This document shows positions 23,310 through 30,284 of a DNA stretch of 39,395 nt, piece after piece. Made by a program: the position numbers and the translations under genes. Below the pieces are notes generated by a model that was not told where the DNA came from, did not search any database, and saw only the letters and a program-made list of their open reading frames with translations. Source of the DNA: Planctomycetota bacterium (GTDB lineage Bacteria; Planctomycetota; Phycisphaerae; SM23-33); contig JAAAOJ010000070.1 of the NCBI GenBank assembly GCA_009908915.1, positions 1 to 39,395 on the forward strand, given 5' to 3'. The first letter of the stretch is position 1; each line of letters opens with the position of its first letter.

Positions 23310-25673
23310 ATGACTGACGAGACGCTCATCAAACGCGTTGACGCCATCGTCGATCGCATCGGCCGCGACGGGAGTCTGACGATACCGCTGCTTCAGGCCA
23401 TCCAGCGCGAGTTCCGCTATCTGCCGGTCGAGGCGCTGGACCGCCTCTGCGAGACCACGGACATCACGCCCGCGCAGGTCGCCGGCGTGAGCACGTTCTA
23501 CGACCAGTTCCGCCACACGCCGGCCGGCGAGCACCGCCTGTGCGTGTGCGTCGGGACGGCCTGCCACGTCAAGGGCGCCAACCAGGTCATCGACGCCTTC
23601 AAGCGATACCTCGGGATTGCCCCGGACGGCGATACCGACCCGCAGGGCCGGTTCACGATCCAGCGCGTCGCCTGCCTCGGCTGCTGTACGCTGGCACCGG
23701 TCGTGCAGATCGAAGAGAACATCTACGGCCACGTGCATGCGGCCAACGTCAGTCACGTTGTCGAGGACTTCCTCGCCCACGCGCACGTTACCACCCACCA
23801 TCACCGCGGCCACTGGCGGCAGCGGGAGCTGGCCGGCGAGATCCGCCTGGGTCTCGGCTCGTGCTGCCAGGCGCGCGGCAGCGCGAAGGTCCGCGAGGCC
23901 GTCCTGGACGCCATTGCCGCCTCCGGTCGCAACGTGCGGCTCAAGCCGGTCGGCTGCGTGGGCATCTGTTCGCAGACACCACTGCTGGAGATCGTCGAGC
24001 CGGGCGACCGCAATACGGTCTACATGCAGGTCCAGCCGCAGCAGGCGCGGGAGATCGTTCTGCGTCACTTCCGGCCGCAGGGCGTGGTCCGGCGCATCGT
24101 CACGGCGGCCTCGACGATTGTGGAGAAGCTGTTGACCGACGAAGCCTGGGCCGACGTGGACCACCACGCCACCGGCGAGCGCGAGCAGCAGCTCGATGAG
24201 TTCCTCGGCCCGCAGAAGCACATCTGCACCGAGCGTTGCGGCGAGCTGAGCCCGACGAGCCTGGCCGAATACGAGGCCGGCGGCGGCTTCGAGGCCCTGC
24301 GGCGCTGCGTGGCCGAGCTGCAACCCGAGGCCGTTATCGAGACGATCCAGCGCAGCGGCTTGCGCGGCCGGGGCGGAGCGGGCTACCCGACCGGCGCGAA
24401 GTGGCGACACGTCTGCGAGGCGAGTGGCGACGGAACATACGTGGTCTGCAACGGCGACGAGGGCGACCCCGGCGCGTTCATGGACCGCATGCTGCTGGAG
24501 AGCTACCCCTTCCGCGTGCTGGAAGGCCTGGCCATTGCGGCCCGGGCGGTCGGGGCGAGCGAGGGCATACTGTACATCCGGCAGGAGTACCCGCTGGCGG
24601 TCAAACGGGTGCGCGAGGCCATCGAGGCCATGGAGGATGCGGGCCTGCTGGGCGATGACGTGCTGAGCAGCGGCTGGTCGCTGCGGCTGTCGATCATGGA
24701 AGGGGCCGGTGCGTTTGTCTGCGGCGAGGAAACGGCCCTGCTGGCGAGCATCATGGGGCGGCGCGGCATGCCGAGGCTTCGGCCGCCGTATCCGTCGCAG
24801 AGCGGACTGTGGGGCAAGCCGACACTGGTGAACAACGTCGAGACGCTCTCGAACGTCGCGTGGATTATCCGGCATGGGGCCGACGCGTTCGCCAGGATCG
24901 GCACGCAGCGATCGAGCGGCACGAAGGTCTTCGCCCTGGCGGGCAAGATCCGTCGCGGCGGGCTCATCGAGGTGCCGATGGGCGTGACGATTCGCCAGAT
25001 CGTCGACGACATTGGCGGCGGCGTGCAGGGCGGCCGGCAGCTCAAAGCCGTCCAGATCGGCGGGCCGTCCGGCGGCTGTGTACCGGCCCGGCTGGCCGAG
25101 ACGCCGGTGGACTACGAGCACCTGAGGGAGGTTGGTGCGATCATGGGCAGCGGCGGGCTGGTCGTGCTCGACGAAACCGACTGCATGGTCGACATTGCCC
25201 GCTATTTCCTGCAGTTCACGCAGGACCAGTCGTGCGGCAAATGCACCTTCTGCCGCATCGGCACGCGGCGGATGCTGGAACTGCTGGACGATCTCTGTGA
25301 GGGTCGCGGCACGGATGCAACGCTGGCGACGCTGGAGACACTCCTCCGCAGCGTTCCGCGCGGCAGCCTGTGCGGCCTGGGCAAAACAGCCCCGAATCCG
25401 GTCGTCAGCACGCTGAGGTACTTCCGCGACGAGTACGAGGCCCACGTGGCCGGGGCGTGTCCGGCGGGCAAGTGTGCCGCCCTGGTGCGATACAAGATCA
25501 CCGATGATTGCATCGGCTGTACGAAGTGCGCGCAGCAATGCCCGGTCGACGCCATCGAGCCACGGCCTCACCGTCGGCACGAGGTGGACAACGAGACGTG
25601 TGTCCGCTGCGGCGCGTGCAGGGACGTCTGCCCGGTCGACGCAGTGACAATCGAGTCGGGATCAAACCGCTGA
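23310..25673 (+). CDS. NuoE-NuoF fusion (HydC-HydB-like NADH-oxidoreductase subunit)
   Basis: A 787-residue multidomain electron-transfer protein. Residues 1-160 are a NuoE/HydC thioredoxin-like [2Fe-2S] domain (CVGTACHVKG, C80-C85, and CLGCC, C122-C126 region). Residues 177-255 are a second thioredoxin-like [2Fe-2S] domain (GSCCQARGS and GCVGICSQ), as at the N-terminus of HydB/HndC. Residues 300-690 are NuoF: GRGGAGYPTGAKW (353-365), CNGDEGDPGAF (380-390) for FMN and NADH, and the [4Fe-4S] ligands SCGKCTFC (641-648) with C688. Residues 730-780 are two [4Fe-4S] ferredoxin motifs. HydC and HydB are normally separate genes, so this is a fusion. It should oxidise or reduce NAD(P)H in the cytoplasm. 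No Shine-Dalgarno is obvious before ATG 23310. Confidence 0.93.
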   Translation: MTDETLIKRVDAIVDRIGRDGSLTIPLLQAIQREFRYLPVEALDRLCETTDITPAQVAGVSTFYDQFRHTPAGEHRLCVCVGTACHVKGANQVIDAFKRYLGIAPDGDTDPQGRFTIQRVACLGCCTLAPVVQIEENIYGHVHAANVSHVVEDFLAHAHVTTHHHRGHWRQRELAGEIRLGLGSCCQARGSAKVREAVLDAIAASGRNVRLKPVGCVGICSQTPLLEIVEPGDRNTVYMQVQPQQAREIVLRHFRPQGVVRRIVTAASTIVEKLLTDEAWADVDHHATGEREQQLDEFLGPQKHICTERCGELSPTSLAEYEAGGGFEALRRCVAELQPEAVIETIQRSGLRGRGGAGYPTGAKWRHVCEASGDGTYVVCNGDEGDPGAFMDRMLLESYPFRVLEGLAIAARAVGASEGILYIRQEYPLAVKRVREAIEAMEDAGLLGDDVLSSGWSLRLSIMEGAGAFVCGEETALLASIMGRRGMPRLRPPYPSQSGLWGKPTLVNNVETLSNVAWIIRHGADAFARIGTQRSSGTKVFALAGKIRRGGLIEVPMGVTIRQIVDDIGGGVQGGRQLKAVQIGGPSGGCVPARLAETPVDYEHLREVGAIMGSGGLVVLDETDCMVDIARYFLQFTQDQSCGKCTFCRIGTRRMLELLDDLCEGRGTDATLATLETLLRSVPRGSLCGLGKTAPNPVVSTLRYFRDEYEAHVAGACPAGKCAALVRYKITDDCIGCTKCAQQCPVDAIEPRPHRRHEVDNETCVRCGACRDVCPVDAVTIESGSNR

Positions 25674-25694
25674 GAACGCGGAGACCGCTGAGAG

Positions 25695-25784
25695 ATGAAG
25701 GTACAGGCATTGAAAGAGGCCGTTGACAGACTGACGCAACAGATTATCGGAGCGGCTATCGATGTTCATCGAGACCTGCGGAGC
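25695..25784 (+). pseudogene. 5' remnant of a GxxExxY-family gene
   Basis: The first 30 codons encode MKVQALKEAVDRLTQQ followed by IIGAAIDVHRDL. This is the characteristic start of GxxExxY proteins (PD-(D/E)XK-nuclease-like, uncharacterised). The following GPGLLESAYE-type segment that names the family is missing: similarity stops abruptly and the frame runs into family C and B repeats. The preceding CTGAGAACGCGGAGACCGC phrase is of a kind that commonly precedes such genes. I read it as a gene destroyed by repeat insertion or deletion. Identification rests on a short segment. Confidence 0.5.
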
Positions 25785-25827
25785 TGCTGCGCGGCGGCCG
25801 ATGCCACATATTCAGCCGACGGTCGGC

Positions 25828-25889
25828 GACTGCTCTTTTGGGCCCCGGAGGGGCTTGACAGGAATAGCCGTGGGCGCAAGCCCACGGAA
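25828..25889 (+). repeat. Palindromic repeat, family C, direct copy
   Basis: CTGCTCTTTTGGGCCCC, GGGGCTTGACAGGAATAG and CCGTGGGC-gcaa-GCCCACGG appear in the same order as in the inverted copy at 23,110-23,170. The 8-bp stem is perfect. It directly abuts the MITE-like element that begins at 25,895. Confidence 0.75.
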
Positions 25890-25894
25890 AACTG

Positions 25895-26068
25895 GACGCC
25901 TCCCTCAAAAGTCAGGTGGGCGGAAAACCAGAACGATTGTGCAACGCAAACAAATAAGTTATGCCACGAAAACGGAACTGAGCGGCACTTCCTCGGACTT
26001 CTGAGGGAGGCGTCATGTTACGAAAATGGTGCTGATCGGCACTTTCTCGGATTTCTGAGGGAGGCGTC
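25895..26068 (+). mobile_element. MITE-like element, family B, copy 2 with duplicated right end
   Basis: The complete copy is 25,895-26,014 (120 bp) with perfect 13-bp inverted ends GACGCCTCCCTCA and TGAGGGAGGCGTC. A further 54 bp (26,015-26,068) repeats the right half, again ending TGAGGGAGGCGTC, with several substitutions (TTACGAAAATGGTGCTGATC). The element ends about 30 bases before the ATG of the next gene, so it supplies most of that gene's upstream region. No coding capacity is seen. Confidence 0.82.
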
Positions 26069-26098
26069 TCTCTGCGTTTTCCGCGGTTTGAGGTCTTC

Positions 26099-27163
26099 AT
26101 GCCAACAATCAGAATAGACGACAAAGCGATTGACGTGCCCGACGGTGCGACGGTGCTGGACGCAGCGAGGCAGGTGGGAATCGAGATCCCCACGCTGTGC
26201 TTCCTCGACGGCCAGTCGCCGCTGACGACCTGCATGGTCTGCCTGGTGAAGCTCGCCGGGACCGACCGGTTCGTCCCGGCCTGTGGAACGGTCGCCGTCG
26301 ACGGTCAGGCCTACGAGAGCGAAACGCCCGAGGTCCACGCCATGCGCCGCGAAGCCCTCGAGCTACTGCTGGGCGACCACCTCGGCGACTGCGAAGCGCC
26401 CTGCCGCCTGGCCCATCCGCACTACCTGGACATACCGCGCATGATCCGCCACATCGCCGCCGACGAACCCGGCCGGGCCGCCGCCATCGCCAGGGCCGCC
26501 CCGCCGGGCGAGCCGGGCGAGACGGCCCCACCGTTTGAGCGTGCCTGCCGGCGCGGCCGACGCGACGAGCCCGTCGCCATCGATGCCCTGCTGCGTTTCG
26601 CCGCCTCGCGGGATGCGGACGCCGCTGGCGCCGACGCGATGCGGGACCACCGGCCTTTCAGCGTGATCATGGGCGGGCTGGACGAACAGGAACTGGAGGC
26701 CTTCGCCGAGGCCGCGCCGGACGCCGGCAAGCAGCCACGCGTCGAGCCGGCCGGTAAGCTCTACACGCTGGACGAGGCCCGTCGGGAAGCCGGCCGCTGC
26801 CTGCACTGCGACTGCCGCACGCCCGTCAGCTGCCGCTTGCGACACTGGGCCGAGCGATACGGCGCCGACCCGCGAACATTCCGCAAGAAGCATCACGGCT
26901 TCCGCCTGCACGACGAGCACGCGTCGCTAGTGTTCGAGCCGGGTAAGTGCATCGCCTGCGGCCTGTGCGTGCAGATCGCTCGCGAAAGCGGCAACGGCGT
27001 GGGTATGACCTTCGAGGGCCGGGGCTTTGCCGTGCGGGTCAAGCCACCGTTCGCCGCGGGCATGGACGAGACCCTGGACGACGAGGCCGTCGCCCGTCGC
27101 TGCGCCGAGGCCTGCCCGACCGCCGCCCTGGTGATGCGCGACCACGGCGAGGAACGCGAGTAG
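26099..27163 (+). CDS. NuoG/HoxU-like iron-sulfur electron carrier without catalytic domain
   Basis: A 354-residue protein. Residues 1-75 are a plant-type [2Fe-2S] ferredoxin domain with Cys34, Cys45, Cys48 and Cys62 (LCFLDGQSPLTTCMVC). Residues 90-125 carry GDHLGDCEAPCRLAHP, at the position of the NuoG [4Fe-4S] His/Cys region but with a non-standard spacing. Residues about 225-250 carry EAGRCLHCDCRTPVSC, like the helical Fe-S domain of glutamate-synthase beta subunits. Residues about 280-345 carry CIACGLC and CAEACP for a further cluster. HoxU, NuoG and HydA start this way, but the molybdopterin-like or H-cluster domain is absent. With the NuoE-NuoF fusion upstream it forms an NADH-linked electron module lacking its terminal enzyme. 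No clear Shine-Dalgarno precedes ATG 26099; a repeat fills the upstream region. Confidence 0.88.
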   Translation: MPTIRIDDKAIDVPDGATVLDAARQVGIEIPTLCFLDGQSPLTTCMVCLVKLAGTDRFVPACGTVAVDGQAYESETPEVHAMRREALELLLGDHLGDCEAPCRLAHPHYLDIPRMIRHIAADEPGRAAAIARAAPPGEPGETAPPFERACRRGRRDEPVAIDALLRFAASRDADAAGADAMRDHRPFSVIMGGLDEQELEAFAEAAPDAGKQPRVEPAGKLYTLDEARREAGRCLHCDCRTPVSCRLRHWAERYGADPRTFRKKHHGFRLHDEHASLVFEPGKCIACGLCVQIARESGNGVGMTFEGRGFAVRVKPPFAAGMDETLDDEAVARRCAEACPTAALVMRDHGEERE

Positions 27164-27194
27164 CGCGCGGCAGAGCGTGGTCATTGTCCGACAC

Positions 27195-27315
27195 CTCTCT
27201 CCCTCTAGGAGAGATGGCCCGCAGGGCCAGAGAGGGCTCTTCCGACGCCACCAAAGGCCCTCACCGGCTCGCAAGCTCGCGACCTCTCCCAGCGGAAGAG
27301 GGGTCAAGGCTGAAG
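27195..27315 (+). repeat. Intergenic repeat, family A, direct copy
   Basis: The segment CTCTCCC-tcta-GGAGAGATGGCCCG, AGAGAGGGCTCTTCCGACGCC, CCCTCACCGGCTCGC and CTCGCGACCTCTCCC lies between the Fe-S carrier gene and the murA promoter. It corresponds to the reverse complement of 3,740-3,905. Hairpins of the CTCTCCC/GGGAGAG type make it a plausible transcription terminator, though no U-run is present. Confidence 0.75.
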
Positions 27316-27346
27316 AGGATCTGCGCTGCCTGGGGCGCTCGGTTCG

Positions 27347-27375
27347 TTGCGGCGAGGTCCGGGGGGTGATACAGT
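27347..27375 (+). promoter_or_regulatory. Candidate promoter for murA
   Basis: TTGCGG (27347-27352), 17 bases, then TACAGT (27370-27375), lie 37 bases upstream of the murA ATG. The spacing is ideal and each box has one or two mismatches to sigma-70 consensus. AGGGAGA at 27401-27407 is the ribosome-binding site. Confidence 0.5.
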
Positions 27376-27412
27376 GGGCGCACCGCCGAGCGGCGGCTGA
27401 AGGGAGACGTCG

Positions 27413-28678
27413 ATGGACAAGTTCGTGATCAACGGCGGCGCGAGGCTGCGTGGCGAGGTCACCGTCAGCGGCGCGAAGAATGCCGCCCTGCCGATCCTGG
27501 CGGCAACGCTGCTGACCGAGGGACCGACGAAGCTTCGCGACGTGCCGAACCTTGCCGACGTGCGAGCCATGCTGGACCTGCTGGGCGACCTCGGCTGCCG
27601 CACGTCGCGCGACGAGGCCGGCGTGATTACGGCCGAGGTCACCGAGACCGCCAACAGTCACGCCGTCTACGACCGCGTGCGGAAGATGCGCGCGAGCATC
27701 TGCGTGCTCGGGCCGCTGCTGGCCCGGCGGGGCGAGGTGCGCGTGTCGATGCCCGGCGGCTGCGCGATCGGCCCGCGTCCGATCGACCTGCACCTGCGAG
27801 GCCTGCGGGCCCTGGGGGCGGAGATATCGCTGGACAGCGGCGACGTCGTCGCCAGGGCACAACGACTCAAGGGCACGACGATCTTCCTCGGTGGGCCGTT
27901 TGGCTCGACCGTCCTCGGCACGGCGAACGTGATGATGGCGGCCGCCCTGGCCGAGGGCGTGACGGTCATCGAGTCGGCGGCCTGCGAGCCGGAAATCCAG
28001 GATCTGGCCGACTACCTCAACGCCTGCGGCGCGAATATCAGCGGGGCCGGCAGCCCTCGCGTGACCATCGAAGGCGTCGAGACGCTCACCGGCCAGGCCC
28101 ACACCGTTATTCCCGATCGCATCGAAGCGGGCACGTTCATCCTCGCCGGTGCGATCACCAACGGCGACATCACCGTCGCCAACGCCCGGGTCGACCACCT
28201 GCTGGCCGTGACGGACAAACTCCACGAAGTCGGCGTGCAGGTCGAGACCGCCGGCGAGGGGCTGGCCGTCGGAACCGACCGATTCCTGCGGCCTGTCGAC
28301 GTGACCACCCAGCCCTACCCGGGCTTCCCAACCGACTTGCAGGCGCAGCTGATGGCCCTGCTGTGCCTCGCCGAGGGCAACTCCGCGATTACCGAAAAGA
28401 TCTTCCCCGACCGCTTTCTGCACCTGGCCGAGCTGCTGCGAATGGGCGCGAACATCCGCAAGGAAGGTCCCGTCGCCATCGTCACCGGCGCGGGGGAACT
28501 CATCGGCGCGCCCGTGATGGCCAGCGACCTGCGAGCCTCGGCGGCCCTGGTGCTGGCCGGCCTGGTCGCCCGTGGGACGACGGAAGTCCGCCGCGTCTAC
28601 CATATTGACAGAGGCTACGAGGAAATCGAAACCAAGCTCAACCCGCTCGGGGCGGATATCACCCGAACCACGGAATAG
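27413..28678 (+). CDS. murA: UDP-N-acetylglucosamine 1-carboxyvinyltransferase
   Basis: This 421-residue enzyme transfers enolpyruvate from PEP to UDP-GlcNAc, the first committed step of peptidoglycan synthesis. Lys22-Asn23 (SGAKNAALPIL) and the active-site Cys117 in GGCAIGPRPIDLH are present, so the protein should be fosfomycin-sensitive in principle. QPYPGFPTDLQAQ near 302-314 and the DRGYEEIETKLNPLGADI ending are also typical. Length is normal. AGGGAGA lies 5 bases before the ATG. The presence of murA supports a lineage that makes peptidoglycan. It is followed 17 bases later by a zinc-ribbon gene that may be co-transcribed. Confidence 0.97.
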   Translation: MDKFVINGGARLRGEVTVSGAKNAALPILAATLLTEGPTKLRDVPNLADVRAMLDLLGDLGCRTSRDEAGVITAEVTETANSHAVYDRVRKMRASICVLGPLLARRGEVRVSMPGGCAIGPRPIDLHLRGLRALGAEISLDSGDVVARAQRLKGTTIFLGGPFGSTVLGTANVMMAAALAEGVTVIESAACEPEIQDLADYLNACGANISGAGSPRVTIEGVETLTGQAHTVIPDRIEAGTFILAGAITNGDITVANARVDHLLAVTDKLHEVGVQVETAGEGLAVGTDRFLRPVDVTTQPYPGFPTDLQAQLMALLCLAEGNSAITEKIFPDRFLHLAELLRMGANIRKEGPVAIVTGAGELIGAPVMASDLRASAALVLAGLVARGTTEVRRVYHIDRGYEEIETKLNPLGADITRTTE

Positions 28679-28695
28679 CATCGAAAGGAATGACC

Positions 28696-29223
28696 ATGAA
28701 CTGCCCTGCCTGCCAGAACGAGATGACGCCAGTTACGATCAGCGAGGTCACCGTGGACGTCTGCAAAGACGGCTGCGGGGGGATGTGGTTCGACAACTTC
28801 GAGCTGCAGAAATTCGACGAGGTCCACGAATCCGCCGGCGACGAGCTGCTGAAGCTGGCCGGGGCACCGAAGGTGACGGTCGACACGTCGCAGAAACGCC
28901 CCTGCCCCACGTGCGAAGGCGTGACGATGATGCAGCACTTCTTCAGCGTGAAGCGCGAGATCGCCATCGACGAATGTCCCGGCTGCGGGGGCATCTTCCT
29001 CGACGCCGGCGAGCTCGCCGCCATCCACGAGAAGTACCCCACCGAGGAAGCGCGCAACGCCGAAGCCCAAAAGGTGCTGGGCAAGGAAATACAGCCGGCG
29101 CTTGAGAAGATGCATGCTGAAAACAAAGCCGGCCGTCGGCGTGCCAGCCGCTTCGCCAACGCCCTGCGCTTCATCTGCCCGACGCACTACATCCCCGGCA
29201 AGCAGCGCTGGGGCGCGTTCTGA
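28696..29223 (+). CDS. TFIIB-type zinc-ribbon (zf-TFIIB) protein
   Basis: A 175-residue soluble protein with two tandem zf-TFIIB-like ribbons. The first is CPACQNEM...CKDGCGGMWFDNFEL (residues 3-35) and the second is CPTCEGV...CPGCGGIFLDAGEL (about 73-112). Each has the family pattern C-x2-C ... C-x2-CGG-x-(W/F)-(L/F)-D-x-x-E-L. A basic C-terminal part (KAGRRRASRFANALRF) follows. Of two in-frame ATGs, 28696 is preferred because AAAGGA lies 6 bases before it, whereas it is adjacent to the one at 28690. The gene follows murA by 17 bases. Function is unknown; nucleic-acid or protein interaction is the usual assumption for these ribbons. Confidence 0.85.
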   Translation: MNCPACQNEMTPVTISEVTVDVCKDGCGGMWFDNFELQKFDEVHESAGDELLKLAGAPKVTVDTSQKRPCPTCEGVTMMQHFFSVKREIAIDECPGCGGIFLDAGELAAIHEKYPTEEARNAEAQKVLGKEIQPALEKMHAENKAGRRRASRFANALRFICPTHYIPGKQRWGAF

Positions 29224-29233
29224 GGAAGGCGTA

Positions 29234-30262
29234 TCAGTACCCGCGGACCTGGTCCTTCTCGATGGCCTCGGGTTCGACGCCGGCCCACGACTCGCTGTCG
29301 GGGAAATCGCGGAAGTATTCCTTCAGGCCCATGGCGGCCGTCACGCCGTCGGCGCAGGCGGTGGCAAGCTGCATGGCGGCGTCCTGGCGGCAGTCGCCGG
29401 CGACCCACACACCCGGCGTGGGCGTTTTCATCGTGATCGGGTCGGCTGCGATATAACCGTTGGCGTCCAGCGGCACGAAGCCTTCCAGCCAGGAGGTGTT
29501 CGGCACCATGCCGACAAAGATGAACACGCCGTCGACCTTGAGCTCTTCGATGGCGTCGGTCTCGACGTTGCGGACCTTCACGTGGTCGATGGCGTCGCCG
29601 GCGGCGTTGGGCACGATCTCGGTGGCGACGTAGGGCAGCTTGATATCGATGTTGTTCTCGTCGGCCTTGGCGTAGAGTTCCTCGACGAGCACTTTCTGTG
29701 CGCGGAATTCCATGCGCCGGTGGATCAGCGTGGTTTTAGCGGTGAAGCGTGTGGCGAGGTAGAGCGTGTCTTCCACCGCGGTGTTGCCGCCGCCGATGCA
29801 CAGAACGTGTTTGTCGCGGTAGAACGCGCCGTCGCAGGTCGCGCAGTAGCTGACCCTGGTGGCCTGTCGCATGACGTCCTCGCCGGGCAGGCCGAGCTGG
29901 CGGTAGTCGCTGCCGGGTGAGAGGATGACGGCCTCGGTTTCGTAAGTCGTCTCGCCGTCGTTGACGTCGACTTCGATCATGCCGTCGTCGCGGCGCTTCA
30001 GGCCGGTGACGGCCTTGTTGATGGCGATCTCGGCGTCGAACTGTTCGACCTGCTTCTGCATGTGCTGGACAAGTTCGGGCCCCCCGACGGTCTCGTAGCC
30101 GGGGTAGTTCTCGATGTGTTCGGTCAGCAGGATCTGTCCGCCCGGCAGGCCGTTCTTTTCCAGCAGGAGGGTTGCGTAGCGGTCGCGGGCCGCGTAGAGG
30201 CCGGCGGCCAGGCCGGCCGGGCCGGCGCCGATGATGATCACGTCGTAGGGCTCGTCGGGCAT
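29234..30262 (-). CDS. trxB: Thioredoxin reductase
   Basis: This 342-residue NADPH-dependent flavoprotein reduces thioredoxin in the cytoplasm. It has the FAD-binding GAGPAGLAAG (12-21), the redox-active CATC (Cys140-Cys143) in SYCATCDGAF, the NADPH motif GGGNTAVED (157-165), HRRMEFRA and, near the C-terminus, the second FAD motif GVWVAGDCRQD. The start at 30260-30262 is supported by AAAGGAA a few bases upstream; longer in-frame extensions to 30493 lack family similarity. The gene lies 22 bases downstream of the secreted-protein gene on the same strand and may be co-transcribed with it. It converges on the zinc-ribbon gene. Length is slightly above the typical 310-320, from a longer C-terminus. 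Confidence 0.95.
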   Translation of the reverse strand: MPDEPYDVIIIGAGPAGLAAGLYAARDRYATLLLEKNGLPGGQILLTEHIENYPGYETVGGPELVQHMQKQVEQFDAEIAINKAVTGLKRRDDGMIEVDVNDGETTYETEAVILSPGSDYRQLGLPGEDVMRQATRVSYCATCDGAFYRDKHVLCIGGGNTAVEDTLYLATRFTAKTTLIHRRMEFRAQKVLVEELYAKADENNIDIKLPYVATEIVPNAAGDAIDHVKVRNVETDAIEELKVDGVFIFVGMVPNTSWLEGFVPLDANGYIAADPITMKTPTPGVWVAGDCRQDAAMQLATACADGVTAAMGLKEYFRDFPDSESWAGVEPEAIEKDQVRGY

Positions 30263-30284
30263 GGGGTTCCTTTCGGGCAACCGG

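Noticed and set aside
22492..23313. Long open frames through the 114-bp repeats on both strands
   Set aside because: They encode the same 38-residue peptide three times because the unit length is divisible by three; there is no start context and no domain.
23310..27163. An [FeFe] hydrogenase or formate dehydrogenase operon
   Set aside because: The electron-transfer parts are present but there is no H-cluster, NiFe or molybdopterin domain in the window.
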